This document shows positions 9,989-18,400 of a DNA stretch of 64,000 nucleotides, piece by piece. The position numbers were made by a program, and so were the translations under genes. The stretch is taken from NCBI GenBank assembly GCA_963761905.1, contig CAVXIQ010000005.1, forward strand, positions 124,001-188,000, in the 5' to 3' direction. The notes beneath the pieces were generated by a model, which was given only the letters and a program-made list of their open reading frames with translations, made no database searches and had not been told where the DNA came from. Position 1 is the stretch's first letter; each line of letters begins with the position of its first letter. Source of the DNA: Gaiellasilicea sp963761905 (GTDB lineage: Bacteria; Actinomycetota; Thermoleophilia; Gaiellales; Gaiellaceae).

Positions 9989-11043
9989 CTACAGCGGCGG
10001 CAGCGTCACCGGCGGATAGAGCGCCCTGATCTCGTCGACGAACGCTGCGAGGAGGTCGGCGGAGGCCGCGTCGTGGATCTCGAGCACGTTCTCCGCGTTC
10101 CGCTCGCCGGAGTGCGAGAGGTTGAAGCTGCCGACGAAGACGTGGTCGTCGGCGACGGTGACCTTCGCGTGCATGAAGTCGTGCACGGTGTCAGGGCCCC
10201 CAACCGGTCGACGGCTTGCCGGAGAACCGCGCGTCCTCGAGGAAGCGGCGAAGCGCCGGCACCTTCCAGCTCGCGTTCCCGTTCAGCCGCCACTGGTGGA
10301 GGACGCCGTCGACCTGCGTGTCGTCGACGACACCCGCCACGTCGACCTTCCCGTCCGAGCACACTTCGGCGAGCGTGCCGAGGATCGGCCCGGACGACAG
10401 CACGGGCGAGGCGATCCTGATCCGCCGCCGCGCCTGCCCGAGCCGCTTCGCGATCCGGTGCGCGAGCTCCTCGCCGTGACCGGGCGTGAACCACGGCCGA
10501 ATCTGGATCCCGCCGACGTCGACCGGGCGCGGCTCGACCCGGCCCGAGCCCTCGACCGCCTGGCCGCTCCAGAGCTCCTCGAAGTTGAGCGCGAACGCGT
10601 GCGCGAGCGGCTCGGACTCGACGATCGCAATCGCGTTCTCCTGCCGGCTCCACGAGTCGTCCGTCCAGTTCAGCGAGCCCGTCCAGACAACGGCGCGGTC
10701 GCGGACGACGTACTTGTGGTGCATCAGATCCGGCTCGCCGGGAACCGGCTTCGTCTCGATCGGCAGCGCCTCGAGCAGCTCCGGCGCCGTCCGCGGCGGC
10801 GGGGGCACGGGGATCGGCGCCGCGTAGTCCGCGTTGTAGACCAGCCGGACGAGAACGCCGCGCTCCTGCGCGGCCGACGAGCGCCTGCTTCACGACCTCC
10901 GCCGCCTCGTCGTGGAGCCGGATGTCGTAGAGCGCGAGCTCGAGCGTTCGCTCGGCGGCTCCCAGGAACTCCGCGATCTGCGTCGCGACCTCGGTCGCGG
11001 TCTGGCCGCCGTCGCGGAACGTGCGGAGCTCGAGCTCAGGCAC
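9989..11043 (-). CDS. Phospholipase D-like (HKD) protein, two frameshifts
   Basis: Two HKD half-sites are visible: MHHKYVVRDRAVVWTGSLNW with the following SRQENA, and MHAKVTVADDHVFVGSFNLS with GERNAENVLE. Both keep H-x-K-x4-D, so two active sites are complete. An N-terminal part (FLGAAERTLELALYDIRLHD) precedes them. The superfamily hydrolyses or transfers phosphodiesters (lipids or nucleic acids) through a covalent His intermediate. No signal peptide is seen. Breaks lie near 10880 and 10190. The GTG start at 11043 overlaps the stop of the upstream DUF1028 gene (11036-11038), so the two are translationally coupled. Confidence 0.78.
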
Positions 11044-11878
11044 GCGTTCGGGCCGCCACGTCTGCAGCGGCCGACAGGGCGACTCGCCACCGCTCGTCGG
11101 CTGCCGCGAGCGGCGCGAGCAGCGTCTCGGCCCGTTCGGGATCCTCGTCGAGCTGCCCGACGGCGGCGACCCAGCGCGCGACGTCCTCGTCCACGCCCGC
11201 GGAGAGCGCGTCGTCGTAGAGCGAATCCACATCCTCCGGGCTCGCTCGGCGCAGTCGGCGGAGGGCAGCCGAGACGTCGAGCAGTCGACGAAGCTCGCCC
11301 AGCGGATCCGCGTGGTTGTCGACGCGGAGGTCGACGACCCGGTCGAAGCGACCCTCTTCCGTTGCCTCGCCGCCGACGACCAGGATCCCTCCGGCCTCGC
11401 GGCCCCGAAAATCGCCGCCGGCGCGCTCCGCTCCCTCGAGTCCCGCCAGCAGGCGTTCCGCGAGCGCCCCGGCCGCCGCCGAGAAGGCCTCGGCGAGCGC
11501 GTCGACGACGGCCGTCGAGCGGAGCATGTTCCCCTGCGCCGAGAAGCCCTCGCCGCCGACCGAGGCTGCGGCCGGGATGCAGGCGTCGCCCGTGTGGACG
11601 GCCGTCGCTCCGATCGAGTCGACGACGGCGACCTGGCGAAAGTCGCGCAGGTCGTCGGCCGCCGTCAGCCGGGCGAGCGCGACGGCCGGCGCCTCGCCGC
11701 CCCTCAAGAGCTCGAGCGCGAGCGGGCCGTAGCTGCGCAGCGTGAAGGACTGCGTCGCAACCGCGCCGACGCCCGGCGCCGCCCACGGAACGACCGCCCC
11801 GGTGCCGAACGAGCGACTCTGGACGCCGACGCCGAGCTCCCCTGTGGCCGGGTCTCGCGCGACCAGGGAGTACGTCAC
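11036..11878 (-). CDS. DUF1028 family protein (Ntn-hydrolase-like)
   Basis: Intact, 280 residues. The N-terminus VTYSLVARDPATGELGVGVQ, then SFGTGAVVPWAAPGVGAVATQ and SVGGEGFSAQGNML, are typical of DUF1028, which has an Ntn-hydrolase-like fold and no settled function. The C-terminal ~90 residues (DADP-like SLYDDALSAGVDEDVARW) form an extra helical part seen in longer members. GTG start at 11878 overlaps the HhH-GPD stop (GTGA), and its own stop overlaps the PLD gene start. It is thus the middle gene of a tightly coupled minus-strand operon. Confidence 0.85.
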   Translation of the reverse strand: MTYSLVARDPATGELGVGVQSRSFGTGAVVPWAAPGVGAVATQSFTLRSYGPLALELLRGGEAPAVALARLTAADDLRDFRQVAVVDSIGATAVHTGDACIPAAASVGGEGFSAQGNMLRSTAVVDALAEAFSAAAGALAERLLAGLEGAERAGGDFRGREAGGILVVGGEATEEGRFDRVVDLRVDNHADPLGELRRLLDVSAALRRLRRASPEDVDSLYDDALSAGVDEDVARWVAAVGQLDEDPERAETLLAPLAAADERWRVALSAAADVAARTRA

Positions 11879-12426
11879 GAGCCGGCGCGGAGCGAGGCCT
11901 TGTAGGCGCGCTTCGCCGCCTGATACTCGGTCAGCGCTTCGGGCGAATCGACGTCGCCGAGCATCGGATGATTCGGGACGAGCGGCTCTGCAGCCGCGAT
12001 CCCCAGTCTCCGCGCGAGCACCGACGCGAGCGCCTTCACCTTCATCTCGCCGAAGCCCGGCAGGGCCTCGATCCGGTGGCGAAGATCGTCCGTCCCCTCG
12101 GCCTCTCGCCAGATGCGGCTGGCGTCGCCGCCGTATTCCTCCGCGACGATCGCCGCCAGCTCCTGCACCCGCTTGGCCATGTTGCCGGGAAAGCGGTGGA
12201 TCGCCGGCTTCTCCCGGAAGATCGCGTCGAGACGCTCGGGGTCGAGACCGGCGAGCTCGGCGGCGTCGAGCCGGCCGAGCCGCTGCTTCAGCTTCAGCGG
12301 GCCGCTGAAGGCGGTCGGGACGGGCACCTGCTGGTCGAGGACGAAGCCGATCAGGAGCGCGAGCGGCTCGGCGGCAATCAGCTCGTTCGCCTCCGGATCG
12401 CCGGTGAAATAGAGGGCGTCCGCCAC
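11875..12426 (-). CDS. HhH-GPD base-excision-type protein
   Basis: 183 residues starting at the GTG at 12426 (ADALYFTGDPEANELIAAEP). It contains LLIGFVLDQQVPVPTAFSGP, a region with the Gln of HhH-GPD folds, and the helix-hairpin-helix IEALPGFGEMKVKALASVLA. Actinobacterial members are annotated as HhH-GPD type base excision repair proteins. The catalytic Lys/Asp of true glycosylases is not obvious here, so enzymatic activity is unproven. It is coupled to DUF1028 by a GTGA overlap. Confidence 0.8.
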   Translation of the reverse strand: MADALYFTGDPEANELIAAEPLALLIGFVLDQQVPVPTAFSGPLKLKQRLGRLDAAELAGLDPERLDAIFREKPAIHRFPGNMAKRVQELAAIVAEEYGGDASRIWREAEGTDDLRHRIEALPGFGEMKVKALASVLARRLGIAAAEPLVPNHPMLGDVDSPEALTEYQAAKRAYKASLRAGS

Positions 12427-12500
12427 GACGCGATCGTACCCTCCGGCACGACGAAGGCGGCTCCCGCCGCCTCGCTCGCGCCGGTACGCGATGTTGACGC

Positions 12501-12529
12501 GAGCGGGCCGGCCCCCCGGCGGCCCGCTC
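12501..12529 (-). terminator. GC-rich hairpin after the secreted repeat protein gene
   Basis: A perfect 10-bp stem (GAGCGGGCCG / CGGCCCGCTC) with a 9-nt C-rich loop. It lies where the secreted protein gene on the minus strand should end and before the HhH-GPD start. No T-run follows, as is common in high-GC actinobacteria. Terminator role is inferred. Confidence 0.45.
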
Positions 12530-13164
12530 ACGCCGCGCGCCCATCGCGCCCCGTAGGCGCAGGCTCTCCTGTACCCGTGGCGGTTGCCGCGGGTGAACGT
12601 GACGGTCAGCGCGACGAGCAACGCTGCGAGGATCGAGGCGGCGAAGCCGGTCGTCTGCCAGTCGAAGCCGTCGTCGGCGACGACGGAGAAGTCCGAGACG
12701 CCGAGCTGCGGCTGGTAGCCGTCGGGCTTGTCGGCCCGCGAGGGCGCGCCGGCGAGCTCGTTCGTCGAGCCGCCGAGTTGCGGCTGGTAGCCGTCCGGGG
12801 TGGTGCTGTTCGCGGCCGAGGCTCGCCGCATCGCTCTCGGTGAGGACGCCGTGGCTGAGATACGGGATGACCTCCCACGCCTGCTCCTGCTCGAGGATGC
12901 CGTGGCTCAGATACGGGATCACCTGGAGCTGCTCGTCCGCCCTGGCCGTCTCGTTCCGAGCTGGTCCGCCGACCGAGGCCTCGAGTTGGCAGCATGCGGT
13001 ACTGACGATCAGGTAGCCTGCGAGGACTGCGCCTCCGCCGACTGGTTCGAGGCGCCGCCGTCGTCGAACGGCCGCGCGGCCGCCGGGCCCGCCACGAGCA
13101 TCGCCGCGAGGCAGGCTCCGAGCGCCGCCAGCAGCTGGTGCGTCTGGATTCCGTTGAGGTTCAT
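12528..13164 (-). CDS. Secreted, membrane-anchored protein with tandem VIPYLSHG and DGYQPQLG motifs, frameshifted
   Basis: It starts at the ATG at 13164 (GGGAG-type ribosome site ahead). A signal peptide (HQLLAALGACLAAMLVAGPA) is followed by an unstructured region with two copies of VIPYLSHG about 16 residues apart. Two copies of PDGYQPQLG follow about 25 residues apart, then a C-terminal transmembrane helix (TGFAASILAALLVALTVTF) and a basic tail. That is a type I topology with a repeat-bearing outside part. Two frame breaks, near 13015 and 12835, separate the three parts. The exact stop is uncertain (TGA 12528-12530 is one candidate). Function unknown; the repeats look like a lineage-specific surface protein. 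Divergent from the BTAD regulator at 13308. Confidence 0.6.
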
Positions 13165-13185
13165 CTTCCTGCTCCCTTCGCTTGC

Positions 13186-13202
13186 GACCGCTCCATGCGG
13201 TC
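13186..13202. repeat. Inverted repeat upstream of the secreted repeat protein
   Basis: GACCGC-TCCAT-GCGGTC, a perfect 6-bp inverted repeat 22 bases before the ATG at 13164, in the ~140-base divergent region shared with the regulator at 13308. It could be an operator or a short leader hairpin. Confidence 0.3.
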
Positions 13203-13307
13203 TTGTCGACCACCAGACAGAAGGACGGCAAAGACCCAGTAACCGCGCGGCAAAGGCGCTCTGGAACTGCGGCTGGATCGTGGTAGCGTCAACGCAAGGA
13301 GGAGCTC

Positions 13308-16300
13308 TTGGAGTTTCGGATTCTCGGGCCGCTCGAGGCTCGAACTGGCGACACATCGCTTCCGCTCGGCGGGACGAAGCAGCGCGCCGTCCTGGCCCAG
13401 CTCCTACTGCGCGCGGGCGAGGTGGTGTCGGCCGAGCGGCTCGTGGACGGGCTCTGGGCGGAGCCGCCGGAGACGGCGACGAAGGCCGTGCAGGTGCACA
13501 TCTCGCAGCTCCGGAAGGCCCTCGCGCCGACCGTGACGATCCACACACGCGCGCGCGGCTACGTGCTCGAGGTCGCCGCGGAGGATCTCGACCTCAGCCA
13601 CTGCGAGCTGCTTCGGGCCGAGGGTCTGGCCGCGCGGGACGCCGGCGACCTCGAGCTCGCCGCCTCGAGGCTGCACGCGGCGCTCGCGCTCTGGCGCGGG
13701 CCGCCGCTGGCGGAGTTCGCGTCCGAGCCGTTCGCGGCGATCGACGCGCCGCGGCTCGAGGAGCTTCGGCTCACCCTGCTCGAGGAGCGGATCGAGGCCG
13801 ATCTCGCTCTCGGCCGCCACGGCGGGCTCGTGTCGGAGCTCGAGGCGCTCGTCGCTGCGCATCCCCTCCGCGAGCGGGTGCGCGGTCAGCTGCTGCTCGC
13901 GCTCTACCGCTCCGGCCGCCAGGCGGCCGCGCTCGAGTCGTATCGCGAGGGTCGGCGCCTGCTCGTCGAGGAGCTCGGAATCGAGCCGGATCCGGCATTG
14001 CAGCGGCTCGAGCGCTCGATCCTCGTCCAGGAGCCCGAGCTCGAGCTGCCCGTCGCCGCGCCGCCGCCGGAGGAGCCTGCCTCCCCGTCGGTTCCGCCGC
14101 CCGGTTGCCGCCGGCGCCGCGCCAGCGGCCGCTCGAGGTGCGAAAGACGGTGACGGCGGTCTTCTGCGACGTCACCGGCTCGACCGGGCTCGGCGAGGTG
14201 CGCGACCCCGAGCTGATGCGGCGCGTGATGTCGCGCTACTACGACGAGATGAGAGCCGCGCTCGAGGGTCACGGCGGCACGGTCGAGAAGTTCATCGGCG
14301 ACGCCGTGATGGCCGTCTTCGGGACTCCCGTCCTGCACGAGGACGATGCGTTGCGGGCGCTGCGAGCGGCGCTCGAGATGCGCGAACGCCTCGCGATCCT
14401 GAACGACGAGCTCGAGGAGACGTTCGGGCTGAGGCTCGAGATCCGGATCGGCGTCTGCACCGGCGAGGTCGTCGCCGGCGATCCGACGCGCGGCGAGACG
14501 TTCGTCACGGGCGATTCGGTCGTCGTCGCACAGCGGCTCCAGGCGGCCGCCGAGCCGGGCGAGATCCTCGTCGCCGACTCGACCTACCGGCTCGCGCGCG
14601 ACGAGGTACGCGCCGAGCCGCTCGACCCGCTGGAGCTGAAGGGGAAGGCCAAGCCGGTTCAGGCCTACAGGCTGCTGGAGCTCGATTCGGCTGGGCCGGA
14701 TGTGCCGCGTCTCCGCTCGCCGATGGTGGGGCGAGGCCGGGAAAGCCGGCTCCTCCAGGACGCGTTCGCGCGCGCCGTTCAGGGCCGCACCTGCCACCTC
14801 TTCACGGTCCTCGGGCCCGCGGGCGTCGGCAAGTCGCGCCTGCTCTCGGAGGGGACGGACGAGATCGGCGAGCGAGCGCGCGTCCTGTGCGGCAGATGCC
14901 TCCCCTACGGCGAGGGAATCACCTTCCGTCCGATCGCGGAGATCGTCGCCCAGGCGTTCGGAGAGGAGGACGTGCGCGCCGGGATCGAGGCGGCGGTCGG
15001 AGGCGCGGATGCCGCGATCGTCGCCGAGCGAGTCACCTCGATCGTCGGCCGGGACGGTTCCGGCGGCACGCCCGAGGAGGCGTTCTGGGCCGTGCGCCGG
15101 TTGTTCGAGTCGCTTGCGCAGGAGCAGCCGCTCGTCGTCGTCTTCGACGACATCAACTGGGCCGAGCCGACGCTCCTCGACCTGATCGAGCACGTCGCCG
15201 ACTGGGTGCGCGACGCGCCGCTGCTCGTCGTCTGCATGGCCCGACCGGAGCTCCTCGACGCGCGTGGCTCCTGGGGCGGCGGCAAGCACAACGCGACCTC
15301 GATCTTCCTCGAGCCCCTCACGGCGGAGGAGACCGGCCGGCTCGCCCGCAACCTCCTCGGGAGCGGTGAGGTGCATTCGGACCTCTCGGCCCGAATCGAG
15401 CGCGCGGCCGGCGGCAACCCGCTCTTCGTCGAGGAGATGGTCGCGCTCCTGCTCGAGGACGACCTGATCCGCAGCGACGACGGCTGCTGGTCGGCGGCCG
15501 GCGAGGTGCTCGAGCTGCCCGTGCCGCCGTCGATCCAGGTGCTGCTCGCGGCGCGCCTCGACCTGCTTCCCCGCGAGGAGCGGCAGGTGCTCGAGCGCGC
15601 GGCCGTGGAGGGGCAGCACTTTCGCCGGGGCGCGGTCGAACGGCTCTCCGACGACCCGCCTGCGCGAATCTCGGAGTCGCTCGGCGCGCTCGTCCGCAAG
15701 GAGCTCGTCCGCCCGTCCGGCGACGGCGAGTTCCGCTTCCGCCATCTGCTGATCCGCGACGCCGCCTACGAGGCGCTCCCGAAGCAGCTTCGCGGCGATC
15801 TGCACGAGCGGCTCGCGCGCTGGCTCGACGAGCGCGAGGAGGAGGACGAGCTCGTCGGCTATCACCTCGAGCAGGCGGCGCGCTACCGGAAGCGAGCTCG
15901 GGCGCGGCCGACCGCGAGCTGGCCGAGGAGGCCGCGGCGCTGCTCACCGGAGCCGGGACGGCGCTCGCTCGCGCGAGGAGACGGCCCGGCGGCCGTGAAC
16001 CTGCTCGAGCGGGCGGTGGCGCTTCCGGCGCACGACGCGAGAGCGTCGCTCTCGAGCGGCTGCTCGAGCTGGCGGCGGCGCTGAAGGACACCGGGCAGCT
16101 CGCCCGTTCCGGCGAGCTGCTCGAGGACGTCGTCCGCCGGGCCGTTGCGGCCGGCGACGGCCGGCTCGAGCTCCATGCGCTGATCGAGCGCAGCTTCCTC
16201 CGCATCTACACGGGCGAGGGCGACGTGCGCAAGTTCCACAAGCTCGCCGACCGCGCCGCCGTCGTCTTCGCCGAGCTCGGCGACGATCCGGGCTCGTCCC

Positions 16301-17168
16301 AGGCGGCCAACCTGCGCGCCCATGCGCACTTCGTCGAGTGCCGGATCGCGGACATGGAATCGGCGCTCGACGTCGCACTCGTCCACGCCGAGCGATCCGG
16401 CGACCGCCGCCGCGTGCTCTTTCTCCTGACCGCGCTCGGGCGGGCGGCGCTCGTCGGCCCGACCCCGGCCGTCGCCGCGGTCGAGCGCTGCGAGGGCCTC
16501 AAGGAGCAGGGAGGAGGCGACCGCGTGCTCGAGGCCGTGCTTGCCGCGATCCTCGCCTACCTCGTCGGCATGCAGGGTCGCTTCGACGACGCGCGCGAGT
16601 TCGCGGCGGCCGGCCATGCGATCCTCGAGGAGAGCGGGCTGATGGTTCTCCACGGCGGCAGCCGCACGTACTCGGGTGCGGTCGAGCTTCTCGCGGGCGA
16701 TCCGGCCGCCGCGGAGCGCGAGTTCCGAGCCGGGCTCGCGACGCTCGAGGCGATCGGCGAGAAGGGCAACCTCTCGACCGTCGCTGCGTACCTCGCCGAG
16801 GCGTTGGCCGCTGCAGGAAAAGGACGGCGAGGCGCTCGAGTGTGCGGCGCTGAGCCAACGGACGGCGTCGGATTTCGACGTCACCTCGCACGTCGCGTGG
16901 CGAGCGGCGCGAGCGTCGATCGAGGCTCGCGCCGGGCGATTTCGGCGAGGCCGAGCGGCTGGCGCGGGAGGCCGTCTCGCGGGCGGCCGGGACCGACTAC
17001 CTCAACCTCCACGGCGACGCGCTCTCGCGGCTCGCGGACGTGCTACGGCTCGCCGGTCGCGACGACGAGGCAGCCGCCGCCGCGCTCGAAGCGGTCGCGC
17101 TCTACGAGGCCAAGGGGAACATCGTCGCCGCGCGGCGGCTCGCCGTCACCGCTCTCGCGGCGGGATGA
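13308..17168 (+). CDS. Multidomain regulator: OmpR-like HTH + BTAD + class III cyclase + AAA ATPase + TPR, frameshifted
   Basis: A TTG start at 13308 follows AAGGAGGAG. Residues ~1-95 are a SARP-type winged helix (FRILGPLEARTG ... VQVHISQLRKAL) and ~100-245 the BTAD helical repeats. A Pro-rich linker carries a frame break near 14110. The class III nucleotidyl cyclase domain follows (TAVFCDVTGSTG with metal Asp; EKFIGDAVMAVFG with Lys and second Asp). Then comes an AAA_16 ATPase (GPAGVGKSRLL; VVVFDDINWAEP) and long TPR-like helices ending LAVTALAAG. Further breaks lie near 15900, 16050, 16825 and 16935. In the cyclase the stretch GDSVVVAQRLQ has Val where the family has the transition-state Asn (VNxAxR), so cyclase activity is doubtful. 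It converges on the borosin methyltransferase with 23 bases overlap. Confidence 0.8.
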
Positions 17169-17881
17169 CGAGCGTGGCCATCGGCCTGACCTCGGCCTCC
17201 GCGAGCTCGGCGAGCGGGATTCGTTCGACGATTGCCTCTGCGATCGGATACGGCGAGGCTTCGTAGAGCACGACCTCGTGCTCCGGGCGGGTAGTGGGCG
17301 AGTAGCGCCTCGGCCAGCTCGGCGAGGCCCTCCTGCCGGGGACTCGAGACCGCGCGGTCGACCCCGATCACGCTGATCTGCCAGAGGATCAGATACGCGC
17401 GGCCGTCGATCGGCCGCGCGCTCCTCGAGGAACTTGGTCGCCTCGTAGCTCTGGCGGCCGCTGAGCCCAGGGTCGATCCCGAGATCCGCGTAGAGGCAGT
17501 CCTCCGCGGACACAGCCGGGAGCATCCGGGCGGGGAATCCCTCCGCCCGCGCCTGGCGGACGGCTTCGTGCGACGGCGTCACGAAGACGCCGGGATGGCC
17601 GTAGAAGGCGGCGCAGACGCGGCGCCCTCGCCGGACCGGCTCGAGGATCGCCTCCACCATCGCCTCGTAGGCGGTCCGCCGCTCCTGCTCCCTCGACGTA
17701 GCAGTCCTCCAGGGAGCGCGCGTTCGGATGCAGGCGCTCGAGCCACGAGCCGCCGCCGGGCTCGGCGGCGAGATAGAGGACGTCGTCGGCCTCGAGGAGC
17801 GCCTGCCGCGACTCGGGGGTCAGCTGCTGCGGGCGGATCCCGGTGCCGATGACGGTGAGCGAGCCCGCTGCTCTGGGTCAC
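17146..17881 (-). CDS. Borosin-type peptide backbone alpha-N-methyltransferase (SonM-like), frameshifted
   Basis: A tetrapyrrole-methylase-fold SAM enzyme, ~245 residues when repaired. The order of motifs is that of split-borosin methyltransferases: TVIGTGIRPQQLTPESRQAL, WLERLHPNARSLEDCYVE, RRTAYEAMVEAILEPVRRG, CAAFYGHPGVFVTPSHEAVR, MLPAVSAEDCLYADLGIDPG, SYEATKFL, LILWQISVIGVD, EVVLYEASPYPIAEAIVERI and PMATLVIPPRE. I recall closely matching blocks in Shewanella SonM (YGHPGVF, AEACLWADLGIDPG). The reaction would be SAM-dependent methylation of backbone amides of a partner peptide. GTG at 17881 overlaps the precursor stop (GTGA). Four single-base breaks lie near 17860, 17690, 17420 and 17295, so as written the gene is broken. 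Confidence 0.82.
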
Positions 17882-18090
17882 ATGACGACTCTGACTGCCA
17901 CGCCCCTTCGGGTTTCCCCGCACTCGGTCCTCGATCGCCTCCTTGATCTCGCTTGAGGTCGTGTGAGAGCCACCTTGTATCGTCTGAGTCTCGTCCGAGT
18001 CCGAAATCCTTCGCGAGCTCTGCGGAGCTTGCCGTCGGTGTAGTTCTTGTCGCTCAAGCTGTCGAGAAAATCCATGATCTTCTTTGCCAC
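17878..18090 (-). CDS. Putative split-borosin precursor peptide, probably frameshifted
   Basis: A short gene directly upstream of the methyltransferase (GTG start 18090; GGGAGG ribosome site 7 bases ahead; TGA at 17878-17880). It begins MAKKIMDFLDSLSDKNYTDG, an amphipathic helix. It ends RRGVAVRVVM, a Val-rich hydrophobic tail expected of a borosin core. As written it gives 70 residues, but the middle reads sensibly only in the other two frames: SSAELAKDFGL, then SDETQTIQGGSHTTSSEIKE and AIED. That block parallels the borosin-binding helices of SonA (HGLTDEQINAVMTGD). I infer a leader with a small helical binding domain and a C-terminal core; where the core begins is not fixed. Confidence 0.65.
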   Translation of the reverse strand: MAKKIMDFLDSLSDKNYTDGKLRRAREGFRTRTRLRRYKVALTRPQARSRRRSRTECGETRRGVAVRVVM

Positions 18091-18097
18091 GGTGCCG

Positions 18098-18152
18098 CCT
18101 CCCTCTCGCTCGCAGTTGCGGTCACGCTACAAAGCGCACGATGACGGGTCAA
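18098..18152 (-). promoter_or_regulatory. Sigma70-type promoter and ribosome site for the borosin-like operon
   Basis: On the minus strand TTGACC (18152-18147) and TAGCGT (18129-18124) are separated by exactly 17 bases, close to the consensus housekeeping promoter (TAnnnT in actinobacteria). AGGGAGG (18104-18098) lies 7 bases before the GTG at 18090. It is the clearest promoter I found in the window and supports the short gene as real. Confidence 0.6.
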
Positions 18153-18196
18153 GCATGCGAGGTGTGGGCGCGCGGCGCGCGGGTAGAACCGGCGGC

Positions 18197-18360
18197 ATGG
18201 ACGATCCGACCGAGAAGCCGCAAGGACCTCGTCGAGGAGGCCGGCCGCGGCGGCAGCGAGCGGACGCCCGCGCTCGCGATCTCGGGTGTGCTGCTCGACC
18301 GTCCTCGTGCTCTTCCTGCTGGTCGGCGGGATCGCCTTCGCGGTCTACCTGCTCGCCTGA
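18197..18360 (+). CDS. Small single-pass membrane protein, frameshifted
   Basis: About 54 residues: start MDDPTEKP, then RKDLVEEAGRGGSERTPALA in a second frame, and a C-terminal transmembrane helix LTVLVLFLLVGGIAFAVYLL in a third, ending at TGA 18358-18360. Two single-base breaks (near 18222 and 18292) separate the parts, but together they make a sensible tail-anchored mini-protein. It lies between the borosin-like promoter and the Lhr helicase, in the helicase direction. Function unknown. Confidence 0.5.
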
Positions 18361-18400
18361 GCGCCGCGTCCGGGTCGACCCGGAGGGCTACCCTGAGGAA

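Noticed and set aside
17146..17881. Cobalamin or siroheme biosynthesis methylase (CobA/CbiF-like)
   Set aside because: Same fold, but the block order and the neighbouring peptide gene fit borosin methyltransferases, and no corrin pathway gene is nearby.
17878..18090. Reading the short gene upstream of the methylase as a random Arg-rich frame
   Set aside because: A strong promoter, a ribosome site, coupling to the methyltransferase, a helical leader and a hydrophobic tail together argue that it is a real precursor gene, though frame-damaged.
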